From NCBI RefSeq assembly GCF_003265345.1, contig NZ_QFWW01000001.1:387852-451851 (forward strand): 64,000 bases of DNA, given 5' to 3'. The position numbers and the translations under genes are program-made. Positions 15,647 to 23,393 of this stretch are shown here, one piece after another (within the stretch, counting starts at the first letter, position 1; every line of letters begins with the position of its first letter). Source of the DNA: Lentzea terrae. Lineage in GTDB: Bacteria > Actinomycetota > Actinomycetes > Mycobacteriales > Pseudonocardiaceae. The notes beneath the pieces are model-generated. The model did not search any database, was not told the DNA's origin, and saw nothing but the letters and a program-made list of their open reading frames with translations.

Positions 15647-18349
15647 CGCCGCGAACCGCTCGTCGGCTTCCCGCTGATGCCGTGCCGCCTCAACCGGATC
15701 CGCGACCGCCTTCGCCAAGTGCTTGTGCGCGTTGGCCGCCTCACGCCGGTCATCGATCCGTTCCGCCAGCTCCAACGCCTCGCGCAACGGCGCCAGGGCC
15801 TCCGCCGGACGTCCGGCCGCCGTGAGCACCTCGCCCAGGTAGTTCAGCACCACGGTCTCGGTCGTCACGTCACCGATCGCGCGCACCGCCGCCAGCGCCG
15901 AGCCCAACGCGTCCAGCGCCTCGTCGTGCCGGCCCATCGCGTGCAGGATCATGCCCAGCGCGCTCTGCGTGTCGGCCTCGTCGCGGCGGCTGCCCAGCTC
16001 CCGCATCAACGCGAGCGCCGACGTGCAGGCCTCCAGCGCCTCGTCGTAGCGGCCGAGTGCGCGGTAGATGTTGCTGACGTTGCTCATCGCCTGCGACTCG
16101 AGGTGCCGGTCGCCGAGCTGCCGCGCCACCGTGATCGCCTGTTCCAGCAGCTCCGCGGCTTCGGCGTGGCGTTCGATCGAGCGGTAGACGAGTGAAAGGT
16201 TGTTCAGCGTGCCCGCCACGGCCTGCAGGTCGCCCAGCTCGCGCAGCATCTCGATGGCGCGCTCGTTGTGGAAGATGGCGTCCTGGTACCGCGCGGTCTG
16301 CCAGAACACCATCGCGTAGTTCTTCGTCGTGATCGCGAGCGCCATCGGGTTGTCCTTCGCGGCCTCCAGCGCCAGCTCGTTGATCGTGGCCCAGTCGCGC
16401 GTGTGTCCGCGCACCATGCAGAAGAACGTCAACGCGCGCGCGAGCTGCCACGTGTGTGTGCGCCAGTCGCCGTCGAGTGACAACGCGACAGCGGCGACGA
16501 GCGTCTGGCGTTCGGTCTCCAACCACTCCACCGCGTGGTCGTAGTCGCGCAGCACGAGCCGCGACTCCGGCCGGTAGGTGATGTCGACCTCGTACTTGCG
16601 GGCGGCGGGCGACATCAGCCGGGTCGCCTGGTTCGCCGTGTCCAGGAAGTGGTCGAGCAACCGGGTCAGCGGCGCGCGCGACGAATCCACTTTGGACTGC
16701 GCGTACTGCCGGAGCAGGTCGTGCATCCGGTAGCGGCCGACCGTCGTCACTTCCAGCAGGTGCACGTCGACGAGGTCTTCGAGCATCCCGTCGCACTCCA
16801 GCAGGTCCAGCTCGCCCAGCGCCGCGGCCTGGTGGACGTCGAAGTCCGTGCCGTGGTGCAGGCCGAGCAGACCGAAGAGTGTTTGATGCCCCGCGGGGAG
16901 CTGGCCGAACGACAACGCGAAGACCGCGTCCAGTTCGGATAATCGTCCCTCGCGCAACCGCGTCGCGAGGTGCGCGGTGGTCCACGTCGGCCGGGACCTG
17001 AGGCGACCGGCCGCAAGTCGCACCGCGAGAGGCAACCGGCCGCACAGCTCGACGACCTCGCGCGCCGCTTCGTCGGTGCCGCGTTCGTCGCCCACGATCG
17101 TGGCGAACAGCTCCAGCGCCTCCGCCTCGGACAGCACGTCCAGTGTGAGCGTCGAGGTGCCCTCCAGCTCGACCAGCCGCGCCCGTGACGTGACCAGCAC
17201 CAACGACCCCGGCATCCCCGGCAGCAGCGGACGGACCTGGTCGGCGCTCGCCGCGTTGTCCAGCACGACCAGCAACCGGCGCCGGGACAGCTCCAGCCGC
17301 CACAGCGCGGCCCGCTCGTCGAGGCTGACCGGGATCTCCTCCAGGCCGAGCGCACGCAGCAGCACGTCCAGCGCGTCCGTCGGTTCCACGGGCGCACGGC
17401 CCGCAGTGTGCGCGTGCAGGTCGATGAACAGCTGACCGTCCGGATACTCCAGCCGGTGCGCCAGATGCACGGCCAACGCCGTCTTGCCAACACCCGGCAT
17501 GCCGTCGATCGCGGAGATCACCACGGCCGACCGCCCGGTCACGGCCCTGGTCAGCCGTTCCATCTCGGCGGCGCGCCCGGTGAAGTCCGCGACGTCGCGC
17601 GGCAACGTGTTCAGGGCGGGCCTCGGCTCGTCACCGCGCAACAGCCGTTGGTGCAGCTCCCGCAGTTCCGCACCGGGGTCCGTGCCCAGCTCGTCGGCCA
17701 GCAGCACCCGCACGTCCTCGAACGCCTGCAGCGCCTCGGCCTGCCTGCCCGCCCGCTGCAGCGCGTGCATGAGCTGCAGCCAGAGCTGTTCTCTGAGCGG
17801 GAACTGCGTGGTCAACCGCCGCAGCTCGGCGATCAGCCGCTCGCCCTGACCGAGCTCGATCGCCAGCCGCGCGTGCTGCTCGGCGACCGTGAGCCGGCGC
17901 TCCAGCAACAACGTCAGCTCGGCGACCAGCCGTGGTCCGACGGTGAGGCCGTCCAGCGCCGGGCCGCGCCACAACGCGAGCGCCTGCTCGTACCGGGAGA
18001 CCGCCGTCCGGTGATCTCCCTGGCGCAGTGCCTCGTCACCGGACGCGCACAGCTGCGCGAAGACGTTGACGTCGACCTCGTCCGCGGGCACCGTCAACCG
18101 GTATCCACCTGGGACGGTGACCAGGTCGTCGAGCACGAGCTTGCGCAACGCAGCCACGTAGGTGCGAATGTTCGATTCCGGTGCCGCGGGCGGCGATTCC
18201 CACACCGCGGCACTCAAATGTTCAAAGCTGACAGTCTCGTTGGCGTGCAGGGCCAACGCTGCCAGCAGCGCCCGTTGCCGGGGCCCGCCCAGCCGCAGTT
18301 CCACGCCCTCACGCCAGATCTGCAGCGGCCCAAGAAGCCGATACCGCAC
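15632..18349 (-). CDS. SARP/AfsR-type transcriptional regulator with NB-ARC and TPR domains
   Basis: A 905-residue regulator. Residues about 1-95 are an OmpR-like winged helix ('RYRLLGPLQIWREGVELRLGGPRQRALLAALALHANETVS'), about 96-245 the bacterial transcriptional activator domain, about 265-560 an NB-ARC ATPase with P-loop 'DGMPGVGKTALAVHLA' and 'LLVVLDNAAS', and about 640-900 tetratricopeptide repeats. This is the AfsR/DnrI architecture that activates secondary metabolism or stress genes. The GTG at 18349 is supported by GAGGAGGG just upstream; longer readings are non-homologous. No biosynthetic cluster is visible, so the target is unknown. A second, different SARP lies at 57580. Confidence 0.88.
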   Translation of the reverse strand: MRYRLLGPLQIWREGVELRLGGPRQRALLAALALHANETVSFEHLSAAVWESPPAAPESNIRTYVAALRKLVLDDLVTVPGGYRLTVPADEVDVNVFAQLCASGDEALRQGDHRTAVSRYEQALALWRGPALDGLTVGPRLVAELTLLLERRLTVAEQHARLAIELGQGERLIAELRRLTTQFPLREQLWLQLMHALQRAGRQAEALQAFEDVRVLLADELGTDPGAELRELHQRLLRGDEPRPALNTLPRDVADFTGRAAEMERLTRAVTGRSAVVISAIDGMPGVGKTALAVHLAHRLEYPDGQLFIDLHAHTAGRAPVEPTDALDVLLRALGLEEIPVSLDERAALWRLELSRRRLLVVLDNAASADQVRPLLPGMPGSLVLVTSRARLVELEGTSTLTLDVLSEAEALELFATIVGDERGTDEAAREVVELCGRLPLAVRLAAGRLRSRPTWTTAHLATRLREGRLSELDAVFALSFGQLPAGHQTLFGLLGLHHGTDFDVHQAAALGELDLLECDGMLEDLVDVHLLEVTTVGRYRMHDLLRQYAQSKVDSSRAPLTRLLDHFLDTANQATRLMSPAARKYEVDITYRPESRLVLRDYDHAVEWLETERQTLVAAVALSLDGDWRTHTWQLARALTFFCMVRGHTRDWATINELALEAAKDNPMALAITTKNYAMVFWQTARYQDAIFHNERAIEMLRELGDLQAVAGTLNNLSLVYRSIERHAEAAELLEQAITVARQLGDRHLESQAMSNVSNIYRALGRYDEALEACTSALALMRELGSRRDEADTQSALGMILHAMGRHDEALDALGSALAAVRAIGDVTTETVVLNYLGEVLTAAGRPAEALAPLREALELAERIDDRREAANAHKHLAKAVADPVEAARHQREADERFAALGTD

Positions 18350-18663
18350 TGACCCTCCTCGGGGGTGCATGGTGCCAGATGTGCGGTCGGCTGTGCGGAA
18401 TTTGTGCAGACGTTCTTCGACACTTCTGACATGCCGCCACCAGCAGAAATACATCGCCGACTGATCATTTCGGACGTGCCCGTGCGACGCGCGGGAACCC
18501 GCCCGCCGCACTGGCGAGGTGAAGCCGCACGCTGATCGCCGACGCAAGACATCGGACCTCACCGCCACTCTTCAGCCATGGAGCCCCTCCGCAGCCTTGA
18601 CTGGCAACGACACGCGGTCAGACCCACCTCAACTGTGGTCCGATGTTTAGTCGCGGCTCTACG
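18350..18663. other. Intergenic region of 314 bases between divergent regulators
   Basis: No coding potential or RNA is evident. It must hold the promoters of the SARP gene (left) and the LacI-type gene (right). TTGACT at 18597-18602 could be a -35 element for the LacI gene, but no convincing -10 element follows at standard spacing. Confidence 0.4.
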
Positions 18664-19692
18664 ATGACTGTCATGACCGAGACGGCGAAACGGCGCCCTG
18701 GGCCGCGCATCGAGGAGGTCGCGCGGGTGGCCGGGGTCTCCAAGTCGACCGTCTCGCGCGTGATCAACGACGAGCAGTACGTCAGCGCGAAGGCCCGCGA
18801 GGCCGTCCACGCCGCCATCGCGGAGCTGGGCTACTCCCCCAACCTGGCCGCGCGTGCGCTCGCGGGGAACCGGGCGAACGCGATCGCACTCGTCGTCTCG
18901 GAGCCGACCGGCCGGGTGCTGGCGGACCCGTTCTTCGCCGGCGTGCTGCGCGGAGTGCACAGCGAACTCGCCGGCCGGCACATCCAGTTGCTGCTGATGA
19001 TGAGCCAGCCGGCGGACACCGACGACCTGGTGACGTACCTGAGCAGCGGCCACGTCGACGGCGCGCTGCTGGTGAGCCTGCACGGCGACGACCCGCTGGT
19101 GCCGATGCTGGCCGAGATCGGGCTGCCGGTCGTGTCCGGCGGCAGGCCGCTCGGGACGACGTCCGTGCCGTTCGTGGACGCCGACAACTTCACCGGCGGC
19201 CTCGAAGCCGCCCGGTACCTGGTCTCGTTGGGGCGCAAGCGGATCGGCACCGTCGCGGGCCCGAAGGACATGGCCGTCGGCGCGGACCGCCTGAGCGGCT
19301 TCCGGCGCGGCCTGAGCGAGGCGAAGATCGCCACCGATCTCGTGGCGCACGCGGACTTCACGCCGGAAAGCGGCGCGCAGGCGATGGAAGGGTTGCTGCG
19401 CAAGGCTCCCGAGCTCGACGCGGTGTTCGTCGCGGCGGACATCATGGCGCTGGGCGCGTTGCAGGTGCTGCACGCGCACGGCAGGCGCATCCCGGAAGAC
19501 GTGGCCGTGATCGGGTTCGACGACTCGGTGTTCGCCTCGAGCACGACGCCGCCGCTCACCACGATCAAGCAGGACGTCGAGGAGCTCGGCCGCACGATGA
19601 CGTGGCGACTGCTCGCCGAACTGGCCGGTGAGGCCGGGCTCCCGCCGTCGTTGCTGCTGCCCACTTCACTGGTGGTACGGGCGAGCGCCTGA
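18664..19692 (+). CDS. LacI-family transcriptional regulator
   Basis: About 342 residues. The N-terminal helix-turn-helix 'RIEEVARVAGVSKSTVSRVINDEQYVSAKAREAV' and hinge 'LGYSPNLAARALAGNRANAIALV' are classic for LacI/GalR proteins, followed by the periplasmic-binding-like ligand domain ('DPFFAGVLRGV', 'DADNFTGGLEAARYL', 'VIGFDDSVFASSTTPPLTTI'). Three in-frame ATG codons (18643, 18664, 18673) are possible and none has a strong ribosome site. Ligand is probably a sugar. It stands alone here; possible targets in the window are the sugar importer (3.1-9 kb) or the GH13 gene (23650), but this is speculation. Confidence 0.88.
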   Translation: MTVMTETAKRRPGPRIEEVARVAGVSKSTVSRVINDEQYVSAKAREAVHAAIAELGYSPNLAARALAGNRANAIALVVSEPTGRVLADPFFAGVLRGVHSELAGRHIQLLLMMSQPADTDDLVTYLSSGHVDGALLVSLHGDDPLVPMLAEIGLPVVSGGRPLGTTSVPFVDADNFTGGLEAARYLVSLGRKRIGTVAGPKDMAVGADRLSGFRRGLSEAKIATDLVAHADFTPESGAQAMEGLLRKAPELDAVFVAADIMALGALQVLHAHGRRIPEDVAVIGFDDSVFASSTTPPLTTIKQDVEELGRTMTWRLLAELAGEAGLPPSLLLPTSLVVRASA

Positions 19693-19801
19693 CCGGCTCA
19701 CCGCTTCACTCGGTCGGCCCAATCTCCGGACACCCTCGGTAACGCCTGGCGCAACCCTCCGATGGTCAGGCGTACGAACGCCCACCCGAGGGAGCCTAAC
19801 C

Positions 19802-20698
19802 GTGATCGAGAACTCGGCCGCCGGACTGGTGATGGTGCCCGGCGAGGTGACCGTGACCGTCACCGGTGAGGAGCACCACCAGGGCGCGCTGGCCCGGTAC
19901 TCGGTGCCGGACGGCGTGACGCGGCACGTCGCGGTGCACCTGACGTGGTGCATGATCGCGGCCGGCAAGTACCGCGGTCAGCGCGGGATCGAGGTGCGGC
20001 TCGACGGGCAGCGCGTCGGTGAGCTGACTTTCCTGATGTCGCAACGGTATGCGCCGGTGCTGATGCACGTGGAGTCCGGCGGTGGGTCGACCGGGTGCGC
20101 GGCGCTGGTCCAGCGGGGCACCAACGGGTTGCTGCAGATCGTGCTGCGGATGCCGCGCGAGGTTCCTCGTGGCGCGGTGGTGCCGGTGGCGTCGGTGGCG
20201 TCGAGGCACAAGTGGGTGGCGCCGGTCGCGATCTCCGCGGCCAGCCTGTTGGCGTTCTTCTTCGTGATCGGCGTCATCGGCGCGGCGATCGGTGGTCCGT
20301 CGAAGACGAGCAACGGGTCAGCACTGACTACAACGGCTGCACCCACCACTACGACCACGACCGTAGCGCCGACCACCACCACAACTACGACCACCACCAC
20401 GACGACAACGACAACGACAACGACAACCACTCCGCCGGCCGTCGCGCAGCCGAAGCCGCAACCCCAGCCCCAGCCGCAACCTCAGCCCAAGCCTCAGCCG
20501 CAACCGGCGCCGGCGCCCGCTCCGGCACCGCAGCCGAAGTGCGACCCGAACTACAGCGGCTGCGTGCCGATCGCGTCCGACGTCGACTGCGCGGGCGGCA
20601 GCGGAAACGGGCCCGCCTACGTGGCAGGCCCGATCCGCGTCATCGGCAGTGACATCTACGGGTTGGACAGCGACAAGGACGGCGTCGCCTGCGAGTGA
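19802..20698 (+). CDS. Membrane-anchored protein with Thr/Pro/Gln-rich stalk and C-terminal excalibur domain
   Basis: A 298-residue protein from a GTG at 19802 with GAGGGAG upstream. Residues about 1-135 form a cytoplasmic domain ('LVMVPGEVTVTVTGEEHHQGALARY'), then a transmembrane helix at about 140-165 ('VAPVAISAASLLAFFFVIGVIGAAIG'). A poly-threonine tract and a P-Q/P-K/P-A repeat stalk (about 175-240) lead to an excalibur calcium-binding-like domain ending 'YGLDSDKDGVACE', where Asp/Lys/Asp and a Cys pair are conserved. The stalk probably spans the cell wall. The 3' end overlaps the convergent DoxX gene by 43 bases. Confidence 0.75.
   Translation: MIENSAAGLVMVPGEVTVTVTGEEHHQGALARYSVPDGVTRHVAVHLTWCMIAAGKYRGQRGIEVRLDGQRVGELTFLMSQRYAPVLMHVESGGGSTGCAALVQRGTNGLLQIVLRMPREVPRGAVVPVASVASRHKWVAPVAISAASLLAFFFVIGVIGAAIGGPSKTSNGSALTTTAAPTTTTTTVAPTTTTTTTTTTTTTTTTTTTTPPAVAQPKPQPQPQPQPQPKPQPQPAPAPAPAPQPKCDPNYSGCVPIASDVDCAGGSGNGPAYVAGPIRVIGSDIYGLDSDKDGVACE
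20326..20534 (+). repeat. Low-complexity tract encoding poly-Thr and Pro-Gln/Pro-Lys repeats
   Basis: Simple repeats of ACC/ACG/ACT/ACA triplets (about 20330-20430) followed by CCN-CAG/CCN-AAG units (about 20440-20534). Codon usage is mixed, so the tract is not a pure DNA microsatellite. It codes for the extracytoplasmic stalk of the excalibur protein. Confidence 0.8.
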
Positions 20699-21084
20699 CG
20701 TGGTCGCAGCATGGGCTTGAACGAGTCGCGGTAGGCCCACGCCAGGTAGATCTCGGCGGCCGCGAGCAGCACGGCCATGATCACGCCGCTCGGTGCCAGC
20801 AGCACGTGGAACCCGAAGATCCCCACGATCAGCGGCGCCAGCAGGGCCAACGCCAGCGGCGCGAACCTGTTGGCCAGCAACATGATTCCGGCCAGCAGCT
20901 CGACCACCTTGGTGACCGGCATGATGAATCCGCTCTCACCGAGGGCGGTGGCGAACGCCACCGCCTCGGCCGGCATGCCGTCCGTCGACTGCGACCCCAG
21001 GCCGAAGAGCCCGGTGAAGCCGGAGAAGGCGAACAGCGCGCCGAAGAGAACGCGAACGGCAACGGTGAGGTACTTGATCGTCAT
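20656..21084 (-). CDS. DoxX-family membrane protein
   Basis: A 142-residue protein with four hydrophobic helices. The opening 'RVLFGALFAFSGFTGLFG' and 'MPVTKVVELLAGIMLLANRFAPLALALLAPLIVGIFGFHVLL' are typical of DoxX-like quinol-oxidase-subunit-related proteins, a family linked to redox or membrane stress without a settled activity. The ATG at 21084 overlaps the stop of the frameshifted upstream reading (TGA/ATG at 21081-21084). The last 43 bases overlap the convergent excalibur gene. Confidence 0.8.
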   Translation of the reverse strand: MTIKYLTVAVRVLFGALFAFSGFTGLFGLGSQSTDGMPAEAVAFATALGESGFIMPVTKVVELLAGIMLLANRFAPLALALLAPLIVGIFGFHVLLAPSGVIMAVLLAAAEIYLAWAYRDSFKPMLRPRHSQATPSLSLSNP

Positions 21085-21132
21085 GCGAACAAGCGTCGAA
21101 CCTCCAGTTTGCTGGAGGTCAACGCGGTTCGC

Positions 21133-21476
21133 TCACCGCTGAATGAAGACGCTGTTCGCCTTGAACGTGATATCGGGCTGGCCGGTCTTGCCGTCGATCG
21201 GGTAGGGCCGGTGCAGTTGGTGCTGGCGAACAGGGACGCGGTCTTGGTGCTGTTGTTGTAGGCAGAGCGAACGCGCTCGCCCCAGCCGTGGTCCGCGAGG
21301 TCGACGCATGCGGACGAGCCGAGCGGGATGACGTTGAACTTGGCACCCTCGTAGTTGATCTGGTCCCACGCGCAGAACGCGTCGGTGTAGGTGCAGTCCG
21401 GTTCGGCGGCGGCGTGAGCGGCGGGCGTGACGGCGAGACCCGCCAGAGCGCACAGCAAAACGGCGATCTTCTTCAT
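21133..21476 (-). pseudogene. Secreted peptidase-inhibitor-I36-like protein, interrupted by a frameshift
   Basis: The reading starts at ATG 21476 behind GGGGAGGA and encodes a Sec signal ('MKKIAVLLCALAGLAV..AAHAA') and a mature part 'CTYTDAFCAWDQINYEGAKFNVIPLG...CVDLADHGWGERVRSAYNNSTKTASLF', typical of SMPI/I36-type small secreted proteins. After 'TNCTGP' the frame leaves homology, while the adjacent frame continues sensibly with 'YPIDGKTGQPDITFKANSVFIQR' and a TGA at 21133. One missing C (G on the + strand) near 21205-21207 would restore one open frame of about 115 codons. It is either a true frameshift or a sequencing error in a short homopolymer. As written, the frame runs on to 21081. Confidence 0.7.
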
Positions 21477-21562
21477 GAATCCTCCCCAGTTTCCCCTCAC
21501 CTGGCACCACTCCCGCATCGCGCGGCCGGGTCAAGGCTTTGCGGTGTCGAAAACTTGGCAGA

Positions 21563-22270
21563 ATGATCAGTGTGGAGATCCCTGACGAGGTGCTGCGCGC
21601 GGTCGGCCCGGACGCCGCGTGGTCGCGCGACCACGACGGATTGTCCGGCGACGTCTGGAAGGCGGGCACCAGCTACGTGAAGCGCGCCGGCGCGGACGAG
21701 CGCGATCGGTTGCAGTGGCTGGGCGAGCGCTTCGAGGTGCCGTCGATCGAGGCGTTCGCGGACGGCTGGCTGGTGCTGGCCGACGTCGGCGCACCGTCGC
21801 TGGCCTCGGTCGACCCGGTGCGGGCGGCGACCGTCATGGGCACGGTGCTGCGGGCGTTGCACGCGTTGCCGGTCGCGTCATGCCCGTTCGACGCACGGGT
21901 GGCCGTCATGCTGGAGAAGGCGCGGCGCAACGTCGAGGCCGGCCTCGTGGATCCGGAGGACTTCGACGACGAGAACCGCGGGATCACGCCTGGTGAACTG
22001 TTGGAGCGGCTGGTCGCGACCGCACCGTCGGACGAGGATCTGGTTGTGGCGCACGGGGACTTCTGCCCGCCGAACGTGCTGCTGCGCCCGGACGGCTCGA
22101 CCGTGCTCATCGACGTGTCGCGGCTGGGCGTGTCCGACCGGCACCGCGACCTCGCGCTGGCGCACCGGGAGCTGGACGAGGAGGCCGCAGCCGCGTTCGA
22201 CCACGCCTACGGCCTCGTCCCCCGCCCGGACCTGCTCGCGTGGTACCAGCTGCTCGACGAGTTCTTCTAA
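21563..22270 (+). CDS. Aminoglycoside 3'-phosphotransferase-like kinase
   Basis: A 235-residue protein of the APH family. The Brenner motif 'VVAHGDFCPPNVLL' contains the catalytic Asp and the metal-binding Asn, and 'VLIDVSRLGVSDRHRDLALAH' supplies the DFG-like Asp; the form 'RLGVSDRHRDLA' is close to APH(3') enzymes rather than to choline or homoserine kinases. It is shorter than the usual 260-270 residues, mainly at the C-terminus, which ends 'WYQLLDEFF' as in APH(3'). Whether it confers resistance is not shown. It meets the DUF1684 gene tail to tail, sharing the bases CTAA at 22267-22270. Confidence 0.75.
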   Translation: MISVEIPDEVLRAVGPDAAWSRDHDGLSGDVWKAGTSYVKRAGADERDRLQWLGERFEVPSIEAFADGWLVLADVGAPSLASVDPVRAATVMGTVLRALHALPVASCPFDARVAVMLEKARRNVEAGLVDPEDFDDENRGITPGELLERLVATAPSDEDLVVAHGDFCPPNVLLRPDGSTVLIDVSRLGVSDRHRDLALAHRELDEEAAAAFDHAYGLVPRPDLLAWYQLLDEFF

Positions 22271-23010
22271 GCGCGCTCGTACGGCGTCTTCTCCCCCGCC
22301 TCGACCGCGAACGGCAGATGGTTGCCCGCAGGCGGCAACGGGCAGGTGGCGAAGTCGGTGAACGCGCACGGCAGGTTCGTCGCACGGTTGAAGTCGAGCA
22401 CGACCTTGCCGTTCTCTCGCGGTGTCGCCGCGAGAGAACGGTTCGCCGCGTACGTGGTCACGCCGCTGGTGCCGTCCGTGAAGAGGATGCTCAACCCTCC
22501 GTTGCGTCCGTTGAAGGCCGTCAGCGTGTGCTCGGCGCCGTCGTGCGTGAACCGCACACGGCCCGGTGCCTCGTAGACGTGGCTAAGGCCCTCGACGACC
22601 GCGCCGACGGTCGTGGGGATGGGTGCGTCGAACGGTTCGTACACGCCCTCGAGCACCCACTGCTGCTGCGGCTCGTACGACGGCACGCCGCGGAAGTTCC
22701 GCAGCACCTCGGCCTTCGGGTCGTGCACGCGGATCAGATACCCGCCACGGCGCGCGATCTCGATCTCCACGTCGCCGGACTGAACGCGAGCACCGGGGCC
22801 GCTCTGGACGAGCTCGAACCGCTGCGGCTCTCCTCCGTTGCGCCAATACGCGGCGTCGTCGTCTTGCCACCACTCGCCCGGTAGGCCGTCGTAGGCGCGT
22901 GGGGTGGTCTCCAGCCAGTCGAGCGAGACGAGCGCGAGCCACCCGTACGGGTCGGCCAGGCTCTTCTCCCGCTCCGTCTTCCAGGTCTGCCAGTCGTCCG
23001 CGAAGCTCAT
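22267..23010 (-). CDS. DUF1684 protein downstream of the tRNA array
   Basis: A 247-residue cytoplasmic protein of the DUF1684 family. Diagnostic segments are the N-terminal 'WKTEREKSLADPYGWLALVSLDWLE' and the C-terminal 'DFNRATNLPCAFTDFATCPLPPAGNHLPFAVEAGEKTPY', whose Cys/Asn/Glu pattern is nearly invariant in the family; the biochemical role is unknown. The ATG is at 23010. It lies 50 bases downstream of tRNA-Cys on the same strand and I see no terminator between them, so it may be expressed from read-through of the attenuator-controlled tRNA transcript. Confidence 0.8.
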   Translation of the reverse strand: MSFADDWQTWKTEREKSLADPYGWLALVSLDWLETTPRAYDGLPGEWWQDDDAAYWRNGGEPQRFELVQSGPGARVQSGDVEIEIARRGGYLIRVHDPKAEVLRNFRGVPSYEPQQQWVLEGVYEPFDAPIPTTVGAVVEGLSHVYEAPGRVRFTHDGAEHTLTAFNGRNGGLSILFTDGTSGVTTYAANRSLAATPRENGKVVLDFNRATNLPCAFTDFATCPLPPAGNHLPFAVEAGEKTPYERA

Positions 23011-23059
23011 ATCCGTACCAACGGACCGGGGGCGAGCGAGCTTCCCGTTCCACTCCTTG

Positions 23060-23130
23060 AGACCCACCCGGGAGTCGAACCCGGTGTCAACGCTTTTGCA
23101 GAGCGTTCCACGGCCGTCGTGACGTGGGTC
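23060..23130 (-). tRNA. tRNA-Cys(GCA), fourth gene of the array
   Basis: A 71-base cloverleaf. Acceptor GACCCAC/GTGGGTC, D-stem CACG/CGTG with a 5-base loop ACGGC, anticodon stem ACGCT/AGCGT with loop CTGCAAA (anticodon GCA), variable region TGACA, T-stem CCGGG/CCCGG with loop TTCGACT, discriminator U and no encoded CCA. The D-loop is shorter than in ordinary bacterial tRNA-Cys and sequence differs widely from typical actinobacterial tRNA-Cys. Three bases separate it from tRNA-Met. Confidence 0.85.
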
Positions 23131-23133
23131 GTA

Positions 23134-23202
23134 TCGCGCGTCCTGGGGTCGAACCAGGCACCCCAGGCTCATGAGGCCTGAGTGATCACCGGATCCCGCG
23201 CG
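23134..23202 (-). tRNA. tRNA-Met(CAT), third gene of the array, reduced D-arm
   Basis: A 69-base tRNA. Acceptor CGCGCG(G)/(A)CGCGCG with a G-A mismatch at the inner pair, anticodon stem CAGGC/GCCTG with loop CTCATGA (anticodon CAT), variable region GGGTG, T-stem CCTGG/CCAGG with loop TTCGACC, discriminator A. Only 15 bases lie between acceptor and anticodon stems instead of about 19; the best D-arm is GATC/GATC closed by a 4-base loop CGGT. Its 5' end directly abuts the CCA of tRNA-His. Elongator, initiator or lysidine-modified Ile identity cannot be settled by anticodon alone; Met fits the leader peptide. Confidence 0.72.
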
Positions 23203-23279
23203 TGGGGTGACCGACCGGACTCGCACCGGCTTCGACCAGGACCACAACCTGGCGCCTCGACTGCTTCGGCTTCGGTCAC
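23203..23279 (-). tRNA. tRNA-His(GTG), second gene of the array, atypical D- and T-loops
   Basis: A 77-base gene including encoded CCA (23203-23205). Acceptor GTGACCG/CGGTCAC, D-stem GCC/GGC with an 11-base loop lacking the usual GG, anticodon stem CCAGG/CCTGG with loop TTGTGGT (anticodon GTG), T-stem GCCGG/CCGGT with loop TGCGAGT, where position 55 is G instead of the nearly invariant U, and discriminator C as expected for His. The base before the 5' end is U, not the G-1 that marks tRNA-His, although an alternative register gives a G-C pair there. It is the only member with encoded CCA. Confidence 0.75.
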
Positions 23280-23281
23280 AG

Positions 23282-23354
23282 CTGCCCGTCGAGGACTCGA
23301 ACCTCGATCTCCGCGTCCAGAGCGCGGCGTCCGTGCCAATTGGACCAACGGGCA
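23282..23354 (-). tRNA. tRNA-Gln(CTG), first gene of the array
   Basis: A regular 73-base cloverleaf: acceptor TGCCCGT/ACGGGCA, D-stem GTCC/GGAC with loop AATTGGCAC (GG present), anticodon stem CCGCG/CGCGG with loop CTCTGGA (anticodon CTG, reading CAG), variable AGAT, T-stem CGAGG/CCTCG with loop TTCGAGT, discriminator G, no encoded CCA. It begins two bases after the U-tract of the terminator and ends two bases before tRNA-His. Both are far tighter than normal spacing, so processing from a common precursor is required. Confidence 0.92.
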
Positions 23355-23356
23355 AC

Positions 23357-23393
23357 AAAAAAGCCGCCTCGTCGCTACGGCGACGGGACGGCT
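23357..23393 (-). terminator. Intrinsic terminator (attenuator) between leader ORF and tRNA array
   Basis: On the minus strand AGCCGTCCCGTCGC (23393-23380) pairs with GCGACGAGGCGGCT (23375-23362), 13 of 14 positions counting one G-U, with loop CGTA, followed by six U (23362-23357). It would stop transcription two bases before tRNA-Gln. Its position after a translated leader and before the genes it would silence marks it as an attenuator. Its first three bases are shared with the preceding hairpin. Confidence 0.85.

Noticed and set aside
20326..20534. Repeat tract considered as a CRISPR or minisatellite array
   Set aside because: Triplet-level low complexity without fixed repeat and spacer lengths; it encodes a Thr/Pro stalk in frame.
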